A DNA stretch of 64,000 bases from Galeopsis tetrahit. Its lineage: Eukaryota > Streptophyta > Magnoliopsida > Lamiales > Lamiaceae. How positions within the stretch are numbered: the first letter of the stretch is position 1; each line of letters starts with the position of its first letter. The stretch spans positions 60,451,028 to 60,515,027 of the forward strand of contig OY776129.1 of assembly GCA_963675135.1 (NCBI GenBank), read 5' to 3'. This document shows, one piece after another, positions 1 to 12,400 of the stretch. The translations under genes and the position numbers were made by a program. Under the pieces are notes generated by a model, which had not been told where the DNA came from, searched no databases, and saw only the letters and a program-made list of their open reading frames with translations.

Positions 1-776
1 TGGCATCCACCAAATCCACTCAAACACTCTTAAAGTCACATAAAAAAAATCCAAAAATCTAAAAAAAAAAAAAAAATCTTATAAATCAAAAAAATAATGA
101 TATATTAATTTTCGACAAATTAGTGTAGAAAATATACACTACTCTTGACAAATGGTTGTAGACAGTATTATATATTTTCGACACTGATTTATCGATTTTT
201 TTTTTTTTAAAAAAAATCGAAAATATTTTATCGAAAATATACATTATTATCAACAATAATGTAAATTTTCGACACCAATTTATCGATTTTTTTTAAAATA
301 AAAATTAACAAACCTGTCCGCGAAAACCCTCCTCTGTGAAAGTCACCTCTCTCTATGCAAATAGAATAATTCTTGGATGGGGCAGCGAGGGTAGGGTGGG
401 AGGGGGGGGGACATTATCAAATTTAAAAGGGAAATAAAGAGGGTGAGGCGGTGACGGTTGACAGGCAGGGGAGGGGGCCAACAAGGAAGGGGCGGTCGAC
501 TTGGTGGGGGGGGGAACACTTATGTAGAAGAAGAAGAAGAAAAAAAAAAGAGTGGACGGGGTGACATTTGTAGAAAATTAAGAGGGGAAATTATTAAATT
601 AAGATTTTGAGGTGTGTATTTATTATGAGGACTTTTAGAAAGAAAATGTCATTTAGAGAATTTAGGAAAAATACATTCAACATTCGTCTCTCTCATTTTT
701 ATTTTTATTTTGAAATGCATGTATTGGGGGAGTGTATCTATAATATAGGGGTATATAATTCGGGCTTTATGGAAAA
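1..776. other. Intergenic, AT-rich with a G-rich block
   Basis: No convincing gene. From about 100 to 300 there are repeated 'tcgaca' and 'atcgattttt' motifs, including an inverted pair around 190-225 (T-run then A-run between tcga ends). 378-515 is strongly G-rich on the + strand with several runs of three to ten G. It could be decayed transposon sequence, but I cannot assign a class. Confidence 0.6.
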
Positions 777-785
777 TTACTTCTA

Positions 786-1668
786 GGGCGCGGTTAAATG
801 CACCCTTTTAGAGAATGTGAATTGTCCCATATACCTCTAGGGTCAAATTTATGAAAAAAACGAAGATGAGTACACCCACCCATTCTATTTCACATAATTA
901 TCTCCACCACCACCACCACCAAAACAAACACCATTCTTCAACAAAAAAAACTCCAAAATTTCAACAAAAATAAACACGTTCGAAAAAAAATTCAGAACAA
1001 ACATGTTCAAAAATAACAAGATGTTCGAAATTATTTCCAAAACAACTCAAATTTTTTCGAAAAAAAAAAGAACAAGATGTTCGAATTTTTTTTCCAAAAC
1101 AAACACAGATTGTTCGAAATTTTTTCCAAAACAAATTCAATAGGTTCGAAAATAATTCTCAAACTTCTAAAATACCCAAATTTTCCTAAAATTCCTAAAT
1201 TTTTAAAAAAACTCTAAATTTCGACGAGGGAGGAGGAGAGGGGTTGCACACACCTCCAGCGGCGACGGCGTTTGAAGGAGGAAGGGGAGGGGGTGCGACG
1301 GCGCCCTGCGAAAGACGAGGGAGGGTTCGCGACGGCGGCCGCGTCGCTTGGTCTTCTCTTCAAACAGAGGGGTCGCGGTGACGGAAGAAGCTTCAAACGA
1401 AGGGGTGAGGAGGTGGGCCGCGGCCGCTTGAGAGTGGGAGGAAGGGAGGAGGCGGTGGGCCGCGACCGCCTGAGTGTGGGAGGAGGCGATTTACAGAGAG
1501 AGAGAGGAGAGAAATATGGTGGGTGTACCAAAATAAGAAAAAAATTAGGATTAAGAAGAAGAAGGAGGGTATTTTGGAGTTTTCCAGGTGGGTGTCCTCA
1601 TCCATTTTGTGTGTGTTCTCATCGCGTGGGTGTACTCATAGTATCCTCGGGTGCCTTTAGGCGCTCCC
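786..1668. mobile_element. Mutator-like element, copy 1
   Basis: Terminal inverted repeats begin gggcgcggttaaatgcaccc on the left; the right end reads gggtgcctttaggcgctccc, the imperfect complement. A perfect 9-bp target duplication, ttacttcta, flanks it (777-785 and 1669-1677). Nine-base duplications with long TIRs are the mark of the Mutator superfamily. Inside, the left half is AT-rich with a repeated ttcgaaa motif (about 960-1160), and the right half is a GC-rich block (about 1225-1500) with overlapping open frames on both strands. No transposase is visible, so it is non-autonomous. It has the same architecture as the copy at 50010-51207. Confidence 0.85.
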
Positions 1669-1677
1669 TTACTTCTA

Positions 1678-2040
1678 TACAGGGCCCAAAACTACATTTG
1701 TTTTGGGCCTTTAAATATATAGGCTGCTTTTAATAAAGACACTACTAATGGACTTCAGATTTAGGAACGAAATATTGCAAAACAAAAGGTAATTGGTAAT
1801 TGTTATAGTGTTAGAAATTTAGAATATATACAACAAACGACTCGAAGTTTTTTTATTTATATTTTACATTAGAAGTTGAGAACTATCCTTAATTCATTAC
1901 TTACTAAAGTTGACTTTTTTACTATGTGATTTTGAGTCTTGACATTTCAATAGTGGATGGGTAGGCAGTGATTTTTTTTTTTCATGTATATTAATATAAA
2001 AGTCAACAACAAAAAATTTATATACAATGAATCAGTATTT
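1678..2040. other. Intergenic flank with GGCCCA palindrome
   Basis: No gene is visible. Just right of the Mutator-like element, 1682-1709 carries an inverted pair gggcccaaaac / gttttgggcc followed by tttaaatatata. This resembles a plant core promoter with site II-like GGCCCA motifs, but I find no coding exon downstream. Confidence 0.4.
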
Positions 2041-2715
2041 TTAGAACCGGATGGAATATCGGTCGGTTCAACCGGTTGTTGAATCGGGAACTGATCATTG
2101 AACTGGTCCAATTACCCCGGCCCTTTTAAATTGTACTCCCTCCGTTTCGGAGAAAGCTCCCCATGAGCTCCGGACACGGAGGTTAAGAAATATAATATAA
2201 TAAGTAGATGTATTAGAGGTGATGCGATTGAGAGAGAAAATAATATAATGAAATGTGAGAGGGAATAGTTTGTCAAAAAAGGGAAGAGGAGCTTTCTCTG
2301 GGACAGACTAAAATGGAAAGTTGGGTAGCTTTCTTTGGGACGGAGGGAGTATATATATTAAAGTTTAACTAGAAAAAATCGACTAGAATCGAAAAAACTT
2401 CGGTTGAACCAAATTTTTTAATTTTTATTAATGTATTTATAATTTAAGTTCAATTTTATTTTCTACGATTTTCTTTACAGTTTTCACGACTAAATGTTTT
2501 AAACTTAAAAATGTTCTTTTTTTCTTACCATTCTACCTTAATATAGTCTATAACTTTATTGTGCTTTTATAATTTTATAAGTGACCAGGATATCTATAAA
2601 CTTTGAAATATTTAAAAAAATGATAGGGGTAATTTTGATGGTTGGATAGTCGGTCAAATCAGTTGAATCGACAATCGTTGTCTAGTACTTTTTGGTCGCC
2701 GGTCTAGTTATAAAA
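2041..2715. mobile_element. Degenerate MITE-like element with ACCGG ends
   Basis: The left end carries tagaaccgg and further ggtcggttcaaccggttg motifs; the right end reads gtcgccggtctagttataaaa, a loose inverted match. No target duplication can be read. A Stowaway MITE sits inside it at 2136-2349, so this would be the older element. The boundaries are approximate. Confidence 0.35.
2136..2349. mobile_element. Stowaway-type MITE (Tc1/mariner), 214 bp
   Basis: The ends are ctccctccgtttcggagaaa and tttctttgggacggagggag, close inverted complements. TA lies on both sides (2134-2135 and 2350-2351), as expected for the TA duplication of Stowaway elements. There is no coding capacity. Confidence 0.85.
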
Positions 2716-3234
2716 GCATCGCACCGCAATCAACTACTTTTGTTTTTGGGAAGAAATTAGATAGCATGAGCTAGCATGGATTCAAGCAAAGGAAGCACGG
2801 TAATTATGGAGTATATATGTCACAGAAGAAGTTTCATGTGTAGTAGGCATGAGTTAACATCATCATCATGATGCAATGGTTATGTATATATGATCATGCC
2901 ACCAGCCAAAAAGAATAATTAAGTGGCCAACATTAATTCTCTTTCTCTTTTTTTCTTTCCAACACGATTTTTTACACCCTTAATCTTCAATCATGGTTTA
3001 GGACGTGCAATCTTCCTTTTGGAGGCCAAGGGTAAAGTTGTATCTTTGAATACATTTCTTTATCAATCTTTATTTAGCTAACAAATTAAAGAAGGCTGAC
3101 TTTGCAGTTGAGACATGATGATTGCTTTACATTTTCTCTTTAGGGGTCTGGTCTGAATCCCATTAATTCATCCCATTTTCCCTCTTAATGACCCACTACG
3201 TTTTGGAATGCAATTTCAAATATGTGTGTGAATT
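2716..3234. other. Intergenic, nothing recognised
   Basis: AT-rich sequence with no supported gene, RNA or transposon ends. Confidence 0.5.
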
Positions 3235-3556
3235 TAGGGGTGTAAATTAACAGACCCGAGTCTAATCGAATCGAATAGTGTCTAGCTCAAATTTGAATCA
3301 ATTTTATTAGCTAGAAAACTCTAACTCGATCAAACATTTTTTTTTTAAATCTCGAGTTTGACTCAGTATCATACATAATATTAATTAATTAAATATTCTA
3401 TATAATTAAAATAAATTTATATATTATTAGTATACAAGGGTAAAATTTTGAAATTATCTGAGTTCGATTATGCTCGCGAGTCTAACGAATCTATTATTGT
3501 TGAGCTCAAACTCGGACTCAAGTACCACAAGTCGGCTCAACTAACTTACACCCCTA
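3235..3556. mobile_element. hAT-type MITE with TAGGGGTG ends, 322 bp
   Basis: It begins taggggtgtaaatt and ends aacttacacccta-like (acacccct a), giving TAGGGGTG inverted ends. Flanking octamers tgtgaatt and attgaatt agree at six of eight positions, consistent with an old 8-bp hAT-type duplication. The interior has repeated ctcga/gagtc motifs and no open frame. Confidence 0.65.
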
Positions 3557-4476
3557 ATTGAATTGTTAACAGTAACTTTCCTTTTTCGTGATATGCATAT
3601 ATAGTGAGTACTTTCGTTTTGGTAATATTGTTACTTAGAGGGGTGTACCTTTTTTCTTGACCCGAATTTTGTTCCTAAGAAGGATTTTTCCGAAAACGAA
3701 TTTTTCCGGCGCCCCAACCTCTGGTTCGACACGGACTTATGATTTTAAGTGTTTTTCAGCTTTTCTTCTCCTTCTTTATACAAAAACCTTTATTTGCCTA
3801 ACTGAATTGTTAACAAACATGATAATGACCAAACAAACCTTACTTGTAACATGTATGGCTTTTTCTCTTTGTGGATATTGATGTTGTATCATGGTTAGCT
3901 ATATTGCCAACTCGTAAATCATAAAATTTATTTTAACATTTCTAAATTAAAAACAACTTTTAGTTATAATTACTTTAATTGTGTACAATTTTAAATTTAA
4001 TCACTTTTTAAGAGGTCCCTTAAGACCCATATATTGAATTCATAATTCAAAATGAATTGAACTCCGTTTACCACGAATGGTGCTAGTAATTTGTGGGGTG
4101 TTTATTTATGTTGGGAGAAAAAAAAATTAAAGATATATAGTCATATATATACTCGATCCATGGATGGAGTATTTTCTAAATTAGGTTTCCATCAATATCT
4201 ACAACAAGCAGCTAGAATTTATACCATTAACTTTCACTACTCCATGATGGTGAAGTTTTTGGACCATGCAACCTCTATCATCCATTCTTCTATTATGAAT
4301 CTATTCTCATTTCATTTGCTCCTTTGTAGAATTACTCTAGAGGGCTATAATCCTCATCAATTTCCAAGTATTCTAATGGTTGGTATTAGGACATTAGGCA
4401 AGAATATTATCACACATGACACTTGTTAACTTTGTTTCAGTTCAATGGGGATATAATCTTTTTTCGTCTAATAATT
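3557..4476. other. Intergenic, nothing recognised
   Basis: AT-rich. Short open frames at 3657-3881 and 4091-4429 show no family resemblance, signal or splice structure, and I do not call them genes. Confidence 0.5.
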
Positions 4477-4495
4477 CACTACAAAATAATGGAGA

Positions 4496-4811
4496 AATGG
4501 CATCGGGGAAGGCATCGGATCTGCCGTCCCCAAAGATGAAGGCAACGGCAAAGGCATCGGCAGTGTGCCGATGCCAATATGGTCGATGCCATTTAAATGG
4601 CATCGGATTTGGGGAAAACCGATGCGAAATGGCATCGGCAGGTCGCCGTTACCAAATGGCATCGGGGCCCACTGCCGATGCCATTTCGCATCGGGGACAG
4701 CCGATGCCATTTCGCATCGGGGCAAACGCCGTTACCAAATGGCATCGGGGCCCACTGCCGATGCCATTTTGCATCGGGCCTATTGCCGATGCCATTTTGC
4801 CGATGCCTTTT
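4496..4811. repeat. GCATCGG/CCGATGC array, left
   Basis: More than a dozen copies of gcatcgg or its complement lie at irregular spacing in both directions. Several form ccgatgccatttcgcatcgg, an imperfect palindrome. The array gives overlapping spurious open frames on both strands. Confidence 0.9.
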
Positions 4812-4837
4812 TATTAAAATTTAAAAAAGCCGAAACT

Positions 4838-4895
4838 GGGTTTCGAACCCAGGTAGATAGGCCACCAACACTCACCCCCCACCGCTGGGCCACCC
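4838..4895 (-). repeat. tRNA-like (SINE head-like) module 1
   Basis: Read on the minus strand, tggcccagcggtgg resembles a pol III A box and, about 35 bases on, gggttcgaaaccc matches the B box consensus. The spacing is close to that in tRNA genes, but there is no cloverleaf acceptor pairing, so this is not a working tRNA gene. A second module follows at 4931-4980. Confidence 0.45.
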
Positions 4896-4930
4896 CATTT
4901 TTCGGAAATCTGGCCATTTTCGCGATTTGT

Positions 4931-4980
4931 GGGGTTCGAACTCGGGACCTCGCGGTCTCGAAGGCCTTTGAGCGCCCCCT
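4931..4980 (-). repeat. tRNA-like (SINE head-like) module 2
   Basis: On the minus strand this reads aggggcgctcaaaggcc, then gagttcgaacccc, again an A-box-like and B-box-like pair. It is the second such module within 150 bases, both inside the GCATCGG-bounded element. Confidence 0.4.
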
Positions 4981-5056
4981 GTGTGTCGTTTAGGCTAGGA
5001 GCTTTTAGTCGACATGTTGTGAATGCAATTAATATATATTCAATTTAATTTGAGTT

Positions 5057-5410
5057 TTTAATTCTTTAATTAATTCAATCCATTCTAATTTTAATTGTTG
5101 CTTATTAAATTATTTATCAAACCATATCATAATTATTTCTAAATTATGTTTTTCAAATTAACTAAATTATGTTTTTCAAATTAAATAATTTATTTACGGT
5201 ATCAATTCACACTATTTAAATTTATTCTAATCCTCAATTTACAACATTTTAATTCTTTAATTAATTCAATCCATTCTAACTTTAATTGTGGCTTATTAAA
5301 TTATTTATCAAAGCATATCATAATTATTTCTAAATTATGTTTTTCAAATTAAATAATTTATTTACGGTATCAATTCACACTATTTAAATTCATTCTAATT
5401 TTTAATTTCA
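5057..5410. repeat. Tandem duplication, about 165-190 bp, two copies
   Basis: The segment beginning ttaattctttaattaattc at about 5057 recurs at about 5247 with few changes. The first copy has an extra internal duplication of aaattatgtttttcaaatta. The sequence is AT-rich and non-coding. Confidence 0.8.
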
Positions 5411-6066
5411 CAACATTATAATTACATACAACATTGAATAATCTTGGACTATACATCCAACTACGAATTGAATAATCCATGTCAATCGACGTCTAGCTAC
5501 AACACACAAACAACCAACGTCTCATTTCCCAACTCTATTAAAATCAATTAATATAATTCTAATTATATTCTAATAATTATTCTAACACCCTAATTAACAA
5601 ATAAATTCATATAGACATATAACAGAAATATAATTCTAACACCCTAATTAACAAATAAATTCATATAACTTAATTATTAAAACATACGTACATATAAATA
5701 CATGCCTAACACAACATAATTAATTAACAATTTATAAATTCTTACAATTAACACATGCATGCATAAAAATTAACAATTCTAACAATTTTATATATACATA
5801 CAACATATATGCATATATATACATATATATACTAAAACTATATATACACATATAACTTCAAATTTAACCAATGAAAACGAAAAAAATTACCGTAGAAACG
5901 CTCCCGTCGAAGTGTAGAACACAAATGGCCAAAAACCGAGTTCGATCCGCAAACGAAGATGATTTTTGAGTGGGGAGGTGTAAAACTCGAAGCAATGGAG
6001 GTTTGGGGGAGGGGGGTTGCGGCTGTTACGTTCTGGAAGAAAGGGGGTTTAATTTATATTCAATTA

Positions 6067-6262
6067 GGGCATCGGGGAAGGCATCGGGGGGGCCGTTACC
6101 AAATGGCATCGGGGCCCACTGCCGATGCCATTTTGCATCGGCCATTAAATGCCGATGCCATTTCGCATCGGGGCCCACTGCCGATGCCATTTTGCATCGG
6201 GCATTAAATGCCGTCCCCTTTTCGCATCGGCCGGCCTGCCGATGCCATTTGCCGATGCCTTT
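6067..6262. repeat. GCATCGG/CCGATGC array, right
   Basis: This shorter array has the same motifs, opening and closing sequences as 4496-4811. Open frames here are by-products of the repeat. Confidence 0.9.
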
Positions 6263-6265
6263 TGG

Positions 6266-9200
6266 GAAATATTTCACATTTTCAAAATGGTTCTAAAAAA
6301 ATAAATGAAATAATCTAGTTTCAATTTTTTTATATGTGTCAATTTCGTTTTAAAGTTGCTAGAATCCTCAGCACAACGTTATTTTTTATCAGCAACTTCG
6401 CAAGAATCGACCGTCCACGTGTCGAACACATTATCAAAATGACACCGTATATTGTGTACTAGTCTGTATTATACTTTATGAGGATAGGTTCTAGAGTAAA
6501 TATATCGAGTCAACGATGAATAAGAAAAATGTACTAGCCTCTAATTAAACATGGACCCTTCAAATTATGTTGTGCGTTTTGACTCGTTCCCACGATAAAA
6601 CTTTTTCTGTTTTTAGCAAATTCATTAATCATCTCAACCTTTTTGTTTAAAAAATATTTCCAGCCTTTCTATATATATATATATATATATTACGTCTCGA
6701 TCAACTTCGAAATAGCTAACGTTTTGTTGTATGACTGCCTTATATATTCAAAGGGTTAAAATTTATTTCATATTTGTAAGTCATAAAATCATAACACCAT
6801 AATTATAATTTTGAGTAATGCAACATTGATACATTTTTTTTTTTACGGCACAAAATTAATCTAAGATGTTACTTTGCTGGAATGTTGGAAATTAACTTTA
6901 GACTTTGATACATTATATATTACTCCTAAATGTTAAGCTATCTTCATTTGTATTTTTTCATCTAACGTACATGTATATATAAATATTGAAGAAGACTTGT
7001 ATGTGACTGTGTCATGTGCTAGATGAAGAATCACTTTTAACACTAAACTTCATTTTACTTTAAAAATATTTTTGAGTATGACATAAGCTCACGAGTTATA
7101 CAATATAAAGTATACATAATTGCATATGTGTTGAGAACCAGTGTTATTTATGAGTTAGTCCCCGTATATATAAGATCACTTATAAATTTAATATTTAATA
7201 CAAAAAATATACATGTTCATTTATTTATAAAATCAAGATATTTTTTAAAAAAATAAATAAAATCAAGATCCTAATAGCATAGACACGTGCACACGCATGG
7301 TATGATTATTCGGTTGGGAACTTGGGAGAGCGGCACTTTTGTAGTTTGATTTAAAGTTTATTACAGTATTAATCAAGTATTGTATATGATGCTGTCTTAA
7401 TAATTCTAAATTGTCCTGTCTTAATAATTCTAAATTGTCCTGTCTTAATAATTCTAAATTGTCCCTTTTTCATTCTAAAAAATTCTTATGTTGTCCCCTC
7501 GTCATAAAGTAACTTGTGTTTTTTTGCAGCCTTCCAATCAACAACTTTCAGGGTAAATTTATATTCTTCCCACTTTGATCACTTTACACAAAACTAATGG
7601 AGTTTTTTTCGACATAAAAAAACTAATGGAGTTTAAAATTAATATTTCGGCTAAATTAAGAAGCAATAGTTAAAAAAAAAACTGTCCTACCCAAAAAATA
7701 ATCAATTTACCAATGCGAGTTATTTGAAATCGATTCCATATAAAAGAGACAAGAAAAAATCAGCAAAAAGAAAAATTAATAATACGAAAACCAAATTTGG
7801 TTTTTTTCATAAAACAAAAACAACTTTTTTTTTTTTTTGGTTGTTTACTTGTTTACATATTCTAATTTGATCAATCTTTCTATTATTCTTTATCTTTAAT
7901 TTATATGACATCTTAAAAGTAATACTCCATATATATAAGATTAAATTATATTAAATAAAAAAATTGCATATTTTTTCTTGGCCCGCAATAGATTCCCCGT
8001 GCTTGGATAAGCACGCATTTGCAAATAACTTAGGCGCGCATGTCCACTTCTTAACAGCACATTCATCTTACTAATTATTTTTTGCTTCTTAAAGAAAAGG
8101 ACAGCTTGCTTATTAATAAAAGAGGTCCATGCAATAAAATCTTATTTACTTTACTCATATAATGAAAAACATATACTAATGTTGATGTAACAAATAATTA
8201 AGTCGCCAAATCATATGACAATTGTTATTGTATATAAATAATATAATGCTTTCTATTTCTATATATGCAATTAAAAGCTGATCCGACCTAACTTGAAATT
8301 AGTGTTTTTTTATTATTATTATTATTGAAGGATAACTTAGAGTTGAATAGAAGTTAAATTCAAACTTCAAGAGTTAGTCTGACTTCAATTGGACCTAATG
8401 CACAATGAGATCGGTTTTTCAAATTAATCTATTCTCTTGAGTCGGATATTGAAATTTTGCAACATTTTGGAATTTTTTTGTAGCTTTCACAAGATTAAAC
8501 GTCAAGAATTAATTACTAATATGTATTCTAAGTCGAAGTAAAAATCTTTCAACTGGCCTAACGTTATCATTTTCAAGCCAAACTATAGATCTCAAAATTG
8601 AGGTTCACAGCCTCGAAACAAATTCAATTACACTATTCTTTTAGTAGTTTAAAAAGTTATAAAATTTGTTCTCAATTTTGAAACTTTTTTTTTTTTTTTG
8701 GTGAAAAAGAAAAAGGCTAGAAAATCAACTATAATGAATAATTTGGGTTGTAGGGAATTAATTAGGTGGTAAAAATAATGATAAAGAACATCATCAAGGC
8801 TAAAACCATAAAGAGAGAGGAAACACCCAAAGCAAGGAACTTTGGAAAAACTGCAGAATCCTGTGTAATTCCCCCACTCGATCTCCTCAAACCCTAAGTA
8901 AAGAATATAATAATGCATACATCTTATATATAAATACATTAATTTGTTTTGATATAGAAAAGGCTAAATCTCAAGTCTTTGCATTGGAGATTGGAAACAT
9001 AACCCACCCCACCCTCCAATAAACTTATAATTGCATGTCTTGGTCACTACCCCGGCCATATTTATATCACCCTACCCCACATTCGTAAATTAATCTTTAA
9101 AAACTCGTTTTATATTCAATATATATATTAATTACTTCAAACCTAGAAGTTATACATTTGTCAGAATATATATACTATACTCCATGTTACAAATCTCAGT

Positions 9201-9418
9201 GAAAATTAAAAAAGAGTTTTTTCAATTCTTGAATACTTGGAAATGTTGAGAGTTTGAGGTGTGTTTGGTTTCCATTCCTAAGAAATTAATATATGTGCAT
9301 GGATGCAAAGTTTGAGGAGCTGATTTGGTGGTGTTTGGATCACAGAAGAAGACAAATCCGATGTAGAAGGGGACAAAGAGTGGTGTTTTTAGAACAAGAA
9401 GAATCCAATTCCTCAAAA
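6266..9418. other. Intergenic, AT-rich, upstream of neprosin gene
   Basis: No gene supported. It holds a TA microsatellite (about 6671-6691), the 24-bp triplet repeat at 7393-7464, and long homopolymer runs. The last several hundred bases presumably include the neprosin promoter, but no TATA box can be assigned with confidence. Confidence 0.55.
7393..7464. repeat. 24-bp direct repeat, three perfect copies
   Basis: The unit starts tgtcttaataattctaaa and is repeated three times head to tail without mismatch (7393-7416, 7417-7440, 7441-7464). Confidence 0.95.
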
Positions 9419-12400
9419 ATGGCTTCTGCAGGGTGCAAGATTAATTCTCCAATCATTACTACAGTTTTTGTTTTCTTCCTCTTGTTTATTTCCTCTGTGC
9501 AATCATCGTCAAACTTCAATGGTACTTACCACAATTTCAAGCCTGGAAATCACTCCAAGAAACTGAAGCATATCAAAACTCTTCTCAAGAAAATCAATAA
9601 GCCTCCTGTCAAGACAATTCAGGCATGCTCCTATCCATCCTCTTAAGTTTAATTTTGTCGTAAAACTTTGTCACATCATCGCATCAATATATAATCGAAT
9701 ATTTTTGTTATACAGAGTCCTGATGGGGACATCATAGACTGTGTGTTATCTCATCAACAACCAGCTTTTGATCATCCTCAATTAAAAGGACAAATGCCAC
9801 TGGTGAGTGAGTACCGTACTATTAAATTTAATTCCTTAAGATGTATCTTCAAATGAAAAAAAAATATATATATGTATTGTTGAAATTGCAGGATCCACCA
9901 GCAGAGAGGCCAAAAGGGGTAGCATCGGAATCAGAAAAGTTGGAAGAAAATTTCCAGGTTTGGAGCATGACGGATGAATTTTGCCCTGAAGGGAGTGTTC
10001 CAATCAGAAGAACATCTGAACAAGACTTTCTGAGAGCTAGTTCTATTAGAAGATTTGGTCGCAAGATTAGAAGGCCTATCAGAAGAGATTCTTCCAGCAA
10101 TGGCCATGAGGTATGTATGTATATACTCCAGTAATTAGTTATTACAGCCTTAATTTTAAATTTCCAATGAATTTGAGCTCCCATTTCTTTGGTCAACATT
10201 ATGACATGAATATGAGATTGTCAACATTAAACACTAAATCGAACTTGAGATTAATACTATATATATTGAAACTTGTTTGCTACGTTTTTCAAATGGATGT
10301 AAACAAAAGTGATGTGGTTTTTGATGGAGACAAAGCTTTAATTTCTATATATAATTTCTTTCGTATTTTATTTGAATTCCCACTGAATTTATTTTATTGG
10401 GGTGATGTGTAATTTCTAGTTGTAGTCAAGTTCCATGAATTTATTTAAAGAAAAAATAGTAATAGTGATGATCGATTATATAAAGATTTGTGTGTTGTGC
10501 AGCATGCTGTGGGGTATGTGAGTGGAAATGAATATTATGGAGCAAAAGCAAGTTTAAATGTGTGGGCTCCACGAGTTGCAAATCCTTATGAATTCAGCTT
10601 ATCGCAAATGTGGGTCATAGCTGGCTCTTTTGGGAATGATCTCAATACCATTGAAGCTGGTTGGCAGGCACGTTTCACTAATTCTCCCTAGCTACCTAAT
10701 TCCTGCATATGAATAACATAATCCCTTTAAGTTTTATACTACCTAAATTAATTTTGACTATTATACAATCTCATGTCTCAATTTTTGCTATTTAAAAAAA
10801 AAAAAAGCATATCTCTCCTTTGCTGGTGCAAAATAGGACAATTAATATTTAATATTTCTTGAAAAATAAAAAAACTCTTAAAGAAATAATTAAAATTGAA
10901 GGGAGTATGTCAGTATTTGTAATAGTACTGGATCTGTGATGTGTCATTGGGGTGGATTTAATAATACGGTTGAAAATACAAGTAATACTGATAATCAATC
11001 ATAAAGATTTGTATGTCTAACCTCATTAAAGCTGCAATAAAATTTCCAACTACCACCTAAATTACTCAATTCAATTAAATTTCTCTTTCCTTACAGGTTA
11101 GCCCAGAGCTCTATGGGGACAACTATGCTAGGTTCTTCACCTACTGGACGGTTAGTAATTACTAATTTAATTTAATTTACGGCTACCTCTCTACAATGAA
11201 TTAATGAATGCATACAATTTTAATTATGTGTGATAATAATTGAATTAATTAATTAATAGACCATTGAATTGAATTAATGTGCGTGTGTGCAGAGTGATGC
11301 GTATCAGGCCACGGGTTGTTACAATCTACTGTGCTCAGGATTTGTGCAAACCAACAATAGAATTGCAATTGGTGCTGCAATTTCCCCTACTTCATCTTAT
11401 CATGGCGGTCAATTTGACATTAGCTTATTAGTTTGGAAGGTAATTGATTCTCTTTTACACTATATCTCTCTCATTATAATTAAATCATACAAAAATTGAA
11501 ATGTATCTTCTTAAAAATATTTAATGTCAATCTAACAGATTCACTTAAAAAGCATGCATGTAATGTAGTCTAATCAATTCACAAATACTTATGTGCAAAT
11601 TTTCACACATATATTGCAAACCAATTCATACACATTTAATTAGAAATTGGATTGCTCTACAAATTATATGTATTGACCTAAAGTTTAAGGGCGGAATCTA
11701 AAAGTATAATCTAATTTGGTCTAATGATGAAACACCTAAAGTACTATCAAAGTAGAAGATTAATAAAACTTAATATTAACTGAAAAATAAAGGCTTCCCG
11801 ATTATGATTATTATTATTATTATTATTATTTAATTTCTTTGGAAGATGGGATATTGGTGGGTGGCCGGGCCGGGGAAAAGTAAGTGTGAAGCTAAATTTC
11901 CATCATCCCATATAGCTAACGTACGCATGTGGTTAGATACACCATACAACTTTGAACGACTCAACGGATACGGACATCATTATTCTTCTTGTTCCTTCTT
12001 TTGCTTTCTAAGATTCTTTAAACTCTTGCTTTTCAAGCTAAGATTTCTCTTCTTTGACCCTTCCACTTGCATATATTTCAATTCCCTTTTTTTTTTTTTT
12101 TCCAAATTTTATCAACCCTAAATATAAAAAGACAATTATACTTTTTTTTTTTTTTTTTTATGTCTAGATATCACGATGATACCGATTCTACCTTTAACTA
12201 TCTTTCTAGAATTTCTTTTTTACACATGCATATAGTAATTCTCATTTTACACTATTTAAGAGAATTAATTATTTTGAAAGTAGTAACTTATGAAATTGCA
12301 TTGTATTTGTACGTTTTGCTGCAGGATCCAAAACATGGAAATTGGTGGCTAGAGTTTGGAAATGGGATGCTAGTAGGTTATTGGCCATCGTTTCTATTTA

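Larger units (their letters stand above)
4477..6265. mobile_element. Unclassified DNA element with GCATCGG subterminal arrays (CACTA-like)
   Basis: Two arrays of ggcatcgg/ccgatgcc motifs in both orientations (about 4496-4811 and 6067-6262) bracket a 1.25 kb AT-rich middle. Both arrays open with gcatcggggaaggcatcgg and close with ccgatgccattt then gccgatgcctttt. Dense bidirectional short motifs near the ends recall the transposase-binding repeats of CACTA (En/Spm) elements, and the left edge reads cactacaaaa, a CACTA-like terminus. I cannot find the matching right terminus (ttttgtagtg) or a 3-bp duplication, so the class and right border are unproven. No transposase is present. Confidence 0.5.

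Noticed and set aside
1272..1733. Long open frames on both strands in the GC-rich block of the first Mutator-like copy
   Set aside because: Frames overlap on opposite strands, are Arg/Gly/Ser/Pro-rich and follow base composition. The other copy shows different frames.
4416..4993. Open frames in the GCATCGG array
   Set aside because: Product of the repeat itself; the same motif gives similar peptides in several frames.
11846..12121. Frame MGYWWVAGPG inside neprosin intron 6
   Set aside because: The flanking exons join perfectly in the family order (LVWK then DPKHGNWW), leaving no place for an extra exon.
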